NCBI GenBank assembly: GCA_019787685.1
Contig: JAHNUO010000004.1
Coordinates: 496,001 to 560,000 of the forward strand
From: Chiua virens
Taxonomy: Eukaryota; Basidiomycota; Agaricomycetes; Boletales; Boletaceae
Length of the DNA stretch: 64,000 nt
Reading direction: 5' to 3'
In this document: positions 10,128 through 20,679 of the stretch, piece after piece
Layout of the letters: the number at the start of each line of letters is the position of its first letter
Position numbering within the stretch: position 1 is the first letter of the stretch
Position numbers and translations under genes: made by a program
Notes under the pieces: model-generated
Database searches by the model: none
Told to the model about the DNA's origin: nothing
Seen by the model: only the letters and a program-made list of their open reading frames with translations

Positions 10128-11849
10128 GCAACCGTGTCTGGTGCATGCACATCCACCGATGCCAGTGGCCTCCAGGCAATGCTGCTCAGCATTTGTGTTA
10201 TTGACCGCTTGGTGGTTGTTGAAATCAGACCACTGTCAGTATTCATTTACTGTGAGGCCAATAGGTGTGCATGAATTTAGACATACCTCAGCAGGATAGT
10301 CTGTTGCCACCAAGAACTCATGGTATGGCTGTCTCTTCACCATAAATCCAAGGCCATCCATCAACCGAACATCATCCTTTGGTGCTCTGGTGTGCATATG
10401 CTCTGCCTTGAAATTGCCATCCATCACTAATGTCCAAGTGTATCGCCAGTCAGAGAAATCGACATCATCGGTGATTGGTATATTGATTCCGGGCTGAGGA
10501 CATGCTGGGCAAAACAGAGCAAGATCCCCTTCGGTCAGTACAGAGTGATACAACCCTGATTCATTCTACTTTAAGCTTTTGAGCAACTGCCATTGTCTGG
10601 AGACTCTCATGAGCTCTCAGTAGTGGTCCTGAAAATTTCCCAATCAGTAACTGATATCCAGATTGGCACATTGTGCCTTACTAGAACCATATGTGGGAAA
10701 GTGTTGGAGGTAATCCAGCAGAGCTTACTGAAATAGTTCATCACTGATATGCCACACTCCACGTTATCTCTCAAGAAATCATCCAGGACATGGAATGTAA
10801 ACACCGTTTTTGGCTGAATTGTACTTGGAGCAAACAGCTGAGCATGGAAAAGCTGCACATGTTTCGCTGGAGCATTGGTGCATTGACAATATGATATCTT
10901 CCAGAAATGAATGCTGGATGTGTCCATAACAGTGATAGATTTCATGTGCGCTGGGTGTCTTAAATGTGCCAGCATATCCACCATGTCTGCATCTTCCCAG
11001 GCCTCATTGTCATTGTCCGAAATGGATATGTTGGCATCAGCATACATGAATTTCCATCCTGGCCTATCATATTGATATTATTATATTCATTGGATTTGAT
11101 CACACGACTTACCAGTCGGAGAGAGGAATCATCAAAATGCTGACTGACCCATTGCTGAACTCAATGCAGTGGATGATTTATATGTTGCTCTCAGCAGCAG
11201 GCTATACAACAGGAAGGTTGCAGGAAGCAATTGGTGCACCAGTAGACACCTTCCATGGTACAATTGGTGACAGAGCAATCTTGTCTGGTTGGTGGAGCCT
11301 CCATGTCTAGCAGCATTTTGAGATACTGGTGTTGAAATGGTACCCAATCTTGCAAGAAGTCATTTTGTGGCTGCCAATGCATTGAATTACATAGTATGTC
11401 ATACAGGAGATTTGAACTACCTTCTTCTTTGATATGTTACAAGGCACTAGAATGTCATAGTCGTCATTTAAACTAAAGGTACTATCCTCCAGTACAAATG
11501 GACAGATTGTGGAACAGCAGGATTTGAAAGGGGAGCCCTGGGCAGATGAATCTCCTCCTACTACCTTTGATGGAGAGTGTTTGAGTAGCTTAGTCTTCAT
11601 ACCCCTTGTAGTTTGGACCCTCTTATATTCCACCTTCTTTGCTCTTTTGGTCATGGTTGAATGCTGGTTTGCTGAACTTACTGCCATGGAGTGGCAGCCA
11701 TTCAAATGGATTGTTATGTGGATGCCGTGACCAGTATTGAGTTCAGCGCATAGTGTCTGCTCAGTGCCATGCTCATTTTGAAGGTCATGATGGGAGTGAT
11801 GCACAAGTGTGTGCATTGTATCATAGATTGTGTTTATGTTAACTATCAC
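10128..11849 (-). pseudogene. KDZ transposase, N-terminal half
   Basis: Minus-strand reading from 11849: a basic, Ser/Lys-rich N-terminus (KRAKKVEYKRVQ), then FLQDWVPFQHQYLKMLL (11350-11300), a CxC-type cysteine cluster with NCTMEGVYWCTNC and CCIACC (11270-11190), MDTSSIHFWKISYCQCTNAP (10930-10860), VFTFHVLDDFLRDNVECG (10800-10740), DLALFCPACPQPGINIP (10530-10475) and TLVMDGNFKAEHM (10440-10400), whose Asp would be the first catalytic acidic residue. It ends TGIGGCACTRHG at the copia target site. The gene continues at 4129 with CFYPCG. Stops and probable introns separate the blocks. The two halves together contain all three acidic residues of a DDE transposase, but stops make the gene a relic. 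Confidence 0.8.
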
Positions 11850-12109
11850 CTGTGAATATTATACTTTGACCAACCATATTGCAGAGATTTCTGGTGAAGT
11901 CAGATGGTGGGTGTGATGTGCATTTGCAGGCATTGCCAGCATGGCATACAATATTATTCAGGGGCAAGCATGCGACTGAACAACAGAGGATATGCATATG
12001 TGCTGAAGTTCAAACCTGAGACTTAGTGTACCTCCACTACAAGCCATTTCCCTATTCCTAGTTATTCATTGTAATATTCAGAATGCCTGCTCCATTTTCC
12101 ATCAACAAG

Positions 12110-13921
12110 TTCTGATTACTACAGGAATTCAAAAACGAATACAAGCAGGTGGGGGACAATATCAGCAGAACCCACGTGTTCAAGCAAATGCACTCAGTAG
12201 CTCGTGAGCTGGAAAATACAAAAAGCCTGACAAAGACAGAGTGGGAGCAGAGGAAGCTGATAAGCATATTATGTTCATGAAGGGCTTGCATACTAACCAG
12301 TGCCACAGCAATATTTGAGTTAGCTTTGGACCATGGCGAAGACCTGAAAGCCAAAAGAGTTGAAGAAGTATGGCTGGTGCTGGGGCACCAAGTGAGTTAT
12401 CAGACAGGATTATAAGGAAGACATCATCGCTATTATCAGAGAACAATGGAACGCCAAGCCCGGCTTGAAAATATATTTGCAGCATCATCATAAAGGCCTC
12501 GACATTGTCATGGAGCAGTGGACTGCAGAAGAGTTGGCAGAAGCAAAGGAGAAAGCAAAAGAGTTAAATAATAACATGCTTCCAGATGACATTTGTGCCC
12601 AGTCAGTTGGCCAATTGTCACATGGGTTGCCACTAATGAAACTAGGAATGGCAACCAGCTTGGGAAAAGGTTCATGGGTGATTTTGCTAGAGAGATGTGG
12701 CAGCAATGTGGGAATCAGGTGTTCATATTGGCAGCATGGAAAGACCCAAAGAGTGAGATAATGTGGACTTTGTGAGTCACAGTGCCAATGCACAATTTGG
12801 TTGCTGAAAGTGATAGTTAGACATGACTTCAATGAGCTATATGATGCACCACCATTTAAGGGTTTGCAAGAAGATGAATTGAAGCCGATTGAGGAGGCCT
12901 AGGAAGCCTATTCACAAAAAGCCTTCAACACTGAAGGCAATGGTGATGGTGCAGAATCTGAGGAGGAACTGCCAGCGAAGAAGAAGCAGTGTGGACCGAT
13001 GACAGTGACCCACTTGAAGGACGGTGTGCCATACCTTCCAGATGTAAGGGAGCACTCACTGGCAGAGAGCAAGAAAATGATTCAGGAGTTCATCACCAGC
13101 CATTACAGTGAGTGATATCAGTAGTACAAAACTGTGAATGCCAACTAACAACTGAATAGGAATCACTGCTGACAGCAGCCAAGCAGCAGTGCCGTGGGCT
13201 CAAATCATGACTCAGCCAGATGCTTTCTTCAACAGCAAGTTCATGCTGAATGGTGTCACACTCCAAGAGCCCTCAAAGCTCCAGAAACATGAGGTGAATC
13301 AAATCCTTGACCTTTGGAAATCCAGGCAGGATACGGACAGGGACACCATATTCCAGTTTCATCACACAATGAACTGGACAAATGAAATGGTTGAGGCCAT
13401 CAGTATGGCACAGAACCACAGTGATGCCAAGGACAATACCAGCAATGCTGAGAGCAATGCCTCGGGAAGACCATTGGTGAGTAACAATGTTTCGATGCCT
13501 GACAACAAATGACCAAGAGCGCCAATAGAGACAGCTCAAGCAAAAATCCATCTCTGATGATGATGAAGATGCTGAGATCAATGATGTTGAAGAAGAGCAT
13601 GAGTTGCTGCATGTTGGTGTGGGGAGTGCTGACCAGGAGGACGCATTGCCATTGTGACAGCAATGGCCAGCGGTGGTAAAGCCACTGGTGAAGGTTCCTA
13701 CCAACGATGCCAGGCCTTCAAACCCAAAGCAGGCTAGGATTGCCACCGAGGGACAGCATAGCAAGCGATCGCCGAAAATGGTCAACCACCAGCACATTGC
13801 AGCCTCCCAAGTGGCAATTGCAGCATCTCCACAGTGGTCTGGTAGAAGACATGTGGCACCTCATGCTTGTGATGAAGGTGTCCCTACACCCAGTAAGACC
13901 AGGAAAACAAGGAGGAAATAG
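12110..13921 (+). CDS. Unnamed basidiomycete protein gene, probably multi-exon and decayed
   Basis: Plus-strand segments of protein-like sequence can be chained: an Arg/Gln-rich start near 12370-12470, VMEQWTAEELAEAKEKAKEL (12495-12550), ETRNGNQLGKRFMGDFAREM (12640-12695), QVFILAAWKD, MPWAQIMTQPDAFFNSKFM (13189-13250), SKLQKHEVNQILDLWKSRQ (13273-13330) and a basic C-terminus ending SKTRKTRRK at 13921. The arrangement resembles a recurrent hypothetical protein found beside basidiomycete transposons, recognised only by general likeness; no domain name can be supported. Several stops lie between blocks (for example near 12775 and 12830), some of which could be introns. It is divergent from the KDZ transposase, with about 260 bp between them. 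Confidence 0.35.
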
Positions 13922-14129
13922 ATTACATGACCTAGACTACTTTTTGTTTTGGTCCATTAGAATGTATAGTACAGTGGTGAGATACATTGTGGCAAATGTT
14001 ACATATGTATATAAATAAACTAACTGGTATTCATGGCAAATATGTCCTGTGAAGAGGACATTAACAGTGATGGTACCATGGATTTCACCCTTGCCAGCCG
14101 ATTTACTTGATCAAGTGTGACCGTGACCT

Positions 14130-14760
14130 TCTTCAACTTCTTCGTTAACTCTCACCAATGATACTTGAGCTCCATAAGCTGGGAGCTGTAGGCTTGATAG
14201 GGAGCATGCAGCATACCATCAGTCTCCAGATAAAGCAGGCTGGGATCCACACCACCTCTTTGAAGGACGGTGGCCCGCTTATCTGCTACACGGTGAGCAT
14301 CGTCCACTGTGGAAGACCAAATGTTCAGTGGATTGTCGTGCAAGATAGTGACATGTGGCTTACCATTGTCTAGCCCCCATTCAATCCTTCCAAGGATGCA
14401 CTCTGCCACAGTCACTTCACATGCGTTCTCAAGTGGTGCAACCAGCAATGGTGGTTGGTGAGTGCATAGAGTGGGGGATGTAGCACCAGTGATGATGCCT
14501 TGCCGAGCATCACCTTCGACAGCTGATATACCGCTGCCGTGAGAATGGCTGTCATTGTCAGTTTAAATGGTGGCCGTTGGTAATGGTGCCATCTGATCTG
14601 TGAATGCTGAATGGCTGGCAACAGCCGGATGGAGTGAGGATGATCTTGATGGACCAGCCTGTGGCTGTGGAATTGGTGGCAATGCTCCGCTGAATTCAAA
14701 TACCAGTGGAAACTTGTCCACTTTTGATGGTTCGGAAGATGGCATTGGTGGAAGCATGCC
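14130..14760 (-). CDS. Unnamed minus-strand gene, two exon-like blocks
   Basis: Two minus-strand open stretches look coding: 14757-14563, Pro/Ser-rich (IPQPQAGPSRSSS), and 14448-14152, which contains VAECILGRIEWGLDNGKPHV and HAPYQAYSSQLMELKYHW. A frame change or intron would join them. No domain is recognised. It converges with the unnamed gene ending at 13921. The sequence between them (13922-14130) includes TATATAAATAAAC-type AT-rich DNA and no gene. Confidence 0.3.
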
Positions 14761-14801
14761 GGTGAAATTGAAGGAAGGAGGGAAGTGAGGGAGTGGTTTT
14801 G

Positions 14802-15140
14802 ATCCTTAGACTGTGATAGAATGATCAGACAGGTGTCTATATTTGATTGAGTCAACCTGAGCTAGATTCTCCCCTATCAACCCAATATCATGTTCAATTG
14901 AATCAGTACAGTCCACCACCAGTCCAAGTAGTGTTTTCCCAATGCATATGATATCCTTAGACTGCAATAGAATGATCAGATATGTATCTGTATTTAATTG
15001 AGTTGATCTGATCTAGATCTCCCCCCAATCAACCCAATATTACAATCAATTGAATCAGTACCATCCACCACCTGTCCAAAAAGTGTTTCCCTAATGCCCA
15101 TGACATCCTTAGACTGTGATGGAACCATTATAAAGGCATC
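14802..15140. repeat. Tandem repeat, about 151-bp unit, just over two copies
   Basis: The phrase ATCCTTAGACTG recurs at 14802, 14953 and 15105. Between occurrences the sequence is co-linear (GAATGATCAGA, TGATTGAGT or TAATTGAGT, CAACCCAATAT, CAATTGAATCAGTAC, CCACCACC.GTCCAA). The units are clearly diverged. The DNA from 15141 to 15626 holds no gene that I can recognise. Confidence 0.8.
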
Positions 15141-15626
15141 TACACTTTGTTTACACTTTGTTTGGTCTACTTATCACATTCTTCCCTCAAAATTCTTAAA
15201 TCATTTATAACTCATTATTCCAACCGCCATTTTCTCTAACATTTGAACTGGGACATCACAATGGGTCCATCAACATGCCCCAATAGTTATTTGGTTCAAC
15301 AATTTGTTGGTCATTTGTAATTACAATTACTCCATTCTCTACATAATCCACCTACTTTACCAAATCACAGGAAGGCAGAACAAATTGAGTGGAAGGTTTG
15401 AAGTATGTATTTGCATCCTCTTCAAAATTTGTTGTGGTTTCCATGCCAGCAGCTTGAGCCTGCTTCATTGAGTTATAACCTAACTCTGCTGACTGAATCA
15501 TACTGGCTTGGTTAAACCAGACCAAACTCCCTCTATCCTGTGATGAACAATCCTACTTAGAATATTTTTCTCTCTCACTAACATGAGGCTGGTCACTGCT
15601 TTGAATAATCATATCTGAATAGGTGA

Positions 15627-17545
15627 TTATATAAACAACTTATCTAGGCTAGAAAAATAAGCCTTACCACTAATGTCGACATTGAAGTGATAAAACAAAG
15701 CAGAGGGATATAAAAGCAAGACATCAACAGGAAGCTCAAGTATCACCTCAAGCTCCCAAATTGCTAGCCAAGCCATTTCTTTTGAGTTAAAGGACCCTAT
15801 TAGAAGGAAAAATAATGAATTTTCAGTAAATAGAAAGTGGAGCACATACTATTCTTGTGGTATGTCAAGAGAGCACAAAGGCCACCTGCAACATTTTTTC
15901 TATCAGCATGAGGCACTGTGTGGACTTGACCTCCAGGAAGGGGAACATTTGGGCAAAAGTTTTAAAAAAGCCCAAACTGTGCCTCAACCTTTTGCTCAGG
16001 CTTCCCCACATTCACCTCAGCCCAGTAGTCAACTGCCCTCTGGAACCTCTCTGCACAAGCAGGGAAGTAAAACCTCAGTGTTTCATATACAAAATTTCTG
16101 CCAGTGAGCCTGTTTCATCAAATCAAAGAAGGGGGAGAATAACACAAGCTCACTCAAGATTTTTGACCAAAGAAGACCCAATGAACTCATCTGTGGCTGC
16201 CTTGTGAATTCTATGAAACTCTGTCTGGGTTGGGTTCTGAAACAAAAGCACTCTCAGCAGTTTCATGGATAAAAGGTCAAAAAGATTACCTCTGTCTGTT
16301 GCCAGTACCAACCTACTAAGAGAGGGATGTGGCTCCCTCAGGGATTCTCTGCATAATCTTGGATCCTTTGAGGCCTCTTGCTCAAGAGAGCTCCTAGATA
16401 TGTTTGTAAAAGGGCATCAAGTTCATGTAAGTTATCTAAAAACCAAGTAGCAGTGCAGCACCGCATTGCAAGCAAATGGTTATGCTGGTCAAAGATGAAA
16501 ACAGGCTGGTGCCTAAAAACCACAGTTACAGAGAGTCTAACCATCAATAAACCCACTCACTTGGTGTAAGGAATCTGAGTGGAGCTTTTGAGGTAACTAT
16601 AAATCTCCCCTGTGGTGCTGAAGGCTGCCATCACAGCCTGCTCAGCCTTTGACCTCGTGACCCCCTGCCAGCCTGTGCTTGCTGCATGGAAGGACTGAGA
16701 ATCAAGAGAAACCTGAACCACTTTCCTTTCCTTAACAATTCCCTGAGCAATTTTGAGAACCCTTCCAGAGTTCTCTTGCAACCTTTTTGCTGACCTCTTC
16801 TTCTTCGACCCACTCCAATTTCTCTTCTTCTTCGAGCAAGAGTTAAGAGCCTCAGGGGATATGTGGCTAGCCAGGAGGGGAAGGCTAGGGGGTTCCAGCT
16901 TCTTGGGAGTGGGGGCGGGTGGGCTTGAGGCCAAGACTGAGCTAGGTGCATGTCTTTTCCCTCAGGGGCTAAAAGGAAGCAAGGACCTTGACTCCTTGGG
17001 GGTAAGTTCAGCAGGAAACTCCCCAAAAACAAATGTAGGAAGCCAGGGGGGCTCAGGGCATTCCTGGGACTTTGTAGTTGAATTCCGAGCACATCTAACC
17101 CAACCACCACACTCACTGCTTCAGTTGTGAAAAACACTTCATGAAATGCCACCCCCTCTGCCTCTGAGTTCAGCGGGAAGCAACTCTCCCAGGCTTCGCC
17201 CACTGGCCTGTCCACCTCATAGTCATGGAATGCCCTAAGCAGGTCGACATTCGCACAATGGACTCGAGGCACACCCTCAGCACAATCCCTGGACCCCACC
17301 TTGCCTAGATCAGAAAATTCTACAGGAGCATGCACTGCAGTTTCAGAGTTTAGCTTAGAGTCCTCGCACCGGGGTGTTAAAATGGGGATTTTGGCAGAGC
17401 CAGTTCCTTCGGGGTTTCCAAAAAGGGAGTTTGGGGGAAGTTCTTTTGGAAGGTGTGCCGTGGGCCTCAACAATCTCTCTCTTCCTGGCTGCCTTCCATA
17501 GGTGAAGTCCCTACTCACGCTGGGGTGAAAGTTTTTGGGCATCAA
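15627..17545 (-). pseudogene. Decayed minus-strand gene, possibly 2OG-dioxygenase-like
   Basis: Minus-strand blocks in changing frames: 17545-17050 with FHPSVSRDFTYGRQPGRERL and FHDYEVDRPVGEAWESCFPL; a basic stretch rich in Lys and Arg (SGSKKKRSAKR near 16800) with TGWQGVTRSKAEQAVMAA (16660-16610); RHQPVFIFDQHNHLLAMR (16515-16455); and near the 3' end MAWLAIWELEVILELPVDVL followed by YPSALFYHFNVDISG (15780-15670). That last block resembles the end of the double-stranded beta-helix in a large family of basidiomycete proteins that look like 2OG-Fe(II) dioxygenases. The resemblance is from memory. The 304-residue open frame at 16631-17545 runs into the wrong frame after about residue 150 and should not be taken as one protein. 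Confidence 0.35.
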
Positions 17546-18922
17546 GTTACCTAAGTGGGGTTTTTCAGAGGTGGGTGGTCTAGGGAAGGTTTGTTTGAGC
17601 CTGTGTTGGTTACTAACGAGTGGGTGTACAATGGGGCCGAAAACTTTGCTTGTGGCTGTGTGGCACTGGGGTGTCAGGGAGTTTTAGCCTTGCTCAGTAG
17701 ATGAGATAGCTATGAGAAACCCCCTAGGGAGGCCACAGTCGTGTGTTCTGACTTGCTTTCACATGCAGCTGAAAGTATTGCTCATGCCTTTGCCAAGTTT
17801 CAAGTTTCAAGGAAGTTTCTGGCATGAGGGGAAAGGAGGTCATGACTAGGCTTCGGTCTAAGTCTTGCGCTCAGGTTAAGGCCTAGGGTTCCCACGCCTT
17901 CGCCATGATTGCATCCATGGTATTGCTATAGGCTCACAGTGCAGTCCACTGAAGTTTTATACCACACTTTGCATTGCCCAGAGCCCAAGCTGGGAGTGGC
18001 ACCACTGGTAGCGGTGCATTTATTCCTGTGAAGTAAGTGCCTTTCGTGCTCCCCAGTGCTCCATGAGCCTTACTGGCCGGTTCCCTCGATGGCACACGTG
18101 GTTTCTTCCTTTGCTTTTAGGAAGCACTGTTCTCATTCAGCAGGTGTGCCAGCATCACTGCCATTCAGGCTGTCACCTCTCAGCATTGCTAAGCTGTGTG
18201 TGACAATGCCAGTGGACAATGTGTGTTGTGGGCACTGTCCCATGGCAACAAGTAAACGCTTTTATAGCTCCAGTGTATCTATGGGCATATAATGTGTCGG
18301 ATGTGTGCCTCTAGTGTTTTAGGAGTGAACCTGTGCCACATTGCAATCTCTGGCTACAAAAGCTGATGCTGCCAGTACTTCTAGTGCTTCATACAAATCA
18401 TTACTCACCCACCGTTCAAATTAGGGGGAATTCCACAGGCATTGCATATTATTACATGGATCAGATGGTGCCTTGCGAACTAGTGGTTGTGTTGGGAGGT
18501 TGAGATCAATATCAACTTCCATGGACAGAACTCAACTGAAACACTTACTCACGCCAGCTCAGCTACTTAAATGCAATGCCTGCTGGTTGATACCATGTTC
18601 CAGTTAGCGATGGGCATGGGTCCACGAAGGAAGTATGGCTGGGTCAAGGAGCATCACAACACTAGGTCCAGCGCCAAAAGACTTGGGATGAATTTGTTGA
18701 GCAACTTGCCATCTACGTTGATGTTGCTAGGCTACATGAATCCCCTCCATGCATAGCACAGGAATCTGTTGATGATGCTCATTCCTAGCAGGACTTCCTC
18801 TCCTGTGATCCCAACAAAAGCCTACGACAACTGGTTTGAATAGCAGCTCGACATAACCTTAGAATGACACACACCAGACCCTCAATAGGCATCTTGAACA
18901 GAATGCCAGTGATGCCACTTGG
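17546..18922. other. No gene recognised
   Basis: Short open frames exist on both strands (for example 18056-18292 plus) but none shows a domain or codon pattern that I can support. The segment separates the decayed gene on the left from the adenylation-domain relic on the right. Confidence 0.4.
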
Positions 18923-19329
18923 TCACCTACCAATCAGCATCCCAAGAAGCAATGGACAATCCAAGAGCAATTTGGGTAGGTTATCACCAATCCAAACTAC
19001 TAGCATATGGCATGGCACATGCATCCATGAGCACAAAGGAGTGCTTGAGAGGGACCGAGTGGTAACATGGAATGCCGTAAGTTTGATTAGCTTAGTATAA
19101 ATAAATGTAGTAATGAGTAAGATCCAGAAGGTGAATGAGGGCACACACACGAAATATGCCATTAGTGTCGTGCACTTTTCAGTCCTCCCATCCACCACAA
19201 TGCCTTATGCCAAAATCTTGGCCTGTTGAGCATGAAGGCTGTGAAAATTGTTGAGTCAATGATAGACACGACGTAAATATTTACCTATTCCACCATTTGA
19301 GGGTTTCTTGAACCCACAAATCTGATTTG

Positions 19330-20640
19330 TCATCTAAGACCTCAATGATATGCCAATACATATCCTGGAGATCCATCTTGCCAATTACATGTGTCCATTG
19401 TTGGGCTGATCGTGTACGTCCCATCCCCTTGCCACCCATTGTATGCACTGATTTGGCCTGAACTGGACCCACTCCCAAAGCATCTGTTCACCGGGACTCC
19501 AGCACATGCACGTGATGACACAAAACTTGGACATGCTGTAGACCAAGGAGAATTTGATGACACCCATGGCCATGAGCGCGTCCCCTGTCGTTTTGGTGAG
19601 CAGACCACCGGCAAAGACCTCCAAGGGGATCATGTCAGAATTAGGCAGGAAGAAGACCCCCATGCAAAGGTGAGGGGGAAAAGAATCAAATGAGAACATA
19701 CCATGTTTTCCAACTTGCTCAGAAGCTGGATGGCCTGTGGCAAGTTCACTCATTCCTCCAAAAATGCTGGTACCACGATGAGCACAGTTGATTTAGTCCG
19801 CTGGACATTTCAATGGTGTTTTGCAGAACCAGGATGACAGGGGCTATTGTTGGATCACTATATAGTGGTCGGAGCATACACGGACACAGCCTTGAGGGAA
19901 ACAATGGGGTAATACAGCTGCACATATATCCTGAGGATATGGAACGGCAGGAGTGACACTGCACCAATTCCGATATCAGTGGGAAAATCGACATGCTCCA
20001 ATACAGATGCTGATCTCAAACAGTTAGCAATGTGAGCGGATTGAAATTGACCTCGAGAATGAAGCGTGGGGTGAGGAACTCATGTTTGATGCACCAGTGG
20101 ATGGCAGTTAAATATGTGACCAGTATTGACTTGGGGAACCCTGTGCTTCCCAATGAGTGAAGGTAATAGATGATCACATCATCGGCAGGTTGTTCCTCAG
20201 GCTTGTGATAGGGCACGAATAGGGCCCCTGTTGTTTCCTTGCCGAGTTCAGGATACATGAATGTGAGCGTGGGCGGTTCTTCGATCTTGACTTGGTTAGG
20301 TTCCTTGACACCAGATGCAAACTCTATTCCTATTTCATCTAAAAGCATTCCAAGGGAATGGGATGTAGCGATGATACGACGATAGCCTGTCTTTCACATC
20401 ATATTCACCACAGCGACAGATGAGTTGTGAGGCAGTGTGTTCAGGAAGGGAAACCTAGTAGATGTATGAAGCTCTGTGGAATGATCAATTGAGTGGGATA
20501 GGAGTGGCTCACCATATACAGGGGAAAGATCATTCTTTTTTGTGCCAACACTGAGTGCACAGGTGAGGATGTCCTTGCATGTCCGGGAAACCTGACAGCA
20601 GGAACAGGAACACCCAGTGTTGCCATGACTTCAACGCTGG
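19330..20640 (-). pseudogene. NRPS-like adenylation (AMP-binding) domain fragment
   Basis: Minus-strand reading gives the core of an ANL-superfamily adenylation domain of the NRPS-like reductase type. Seen: VIIYYLHSLGSTGFPKSI (about 20180-20120), the phosphate-binding loop equivalent to the A3 motif; then a FHILRIYVQLYYPIVSLKAV block (19950-19890), VVPAFLEE (19770), LSKLENMV, and GGLLTKTTGDALMAMGV (19620-19575), the A4/A5-like region. The remaining downstream part (WEWVQFRPNQCIQWV near 19490) is also like such enzymes. These domains activate a carboxylic acid as the acyl adenylate. Frameshifts occur near 19830 and 19745, and neither a carrier protein nor a reductase domain follows. It is head to head with the dynein fragment. 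Confidence 0.65.
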
Positions 20641-20679
20641 TTTGACATTGTTTCTCTCACTGGTAAGAGACGGTGAGCT

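Noticed and set aside
16631..17545. 304-codon minus-strand ORF as a single protein
   Set aside because: Only the first half looks coding; the second half overlaps a better coding frame at 16557-16934, so the length arises from reading through in a shifted frame.
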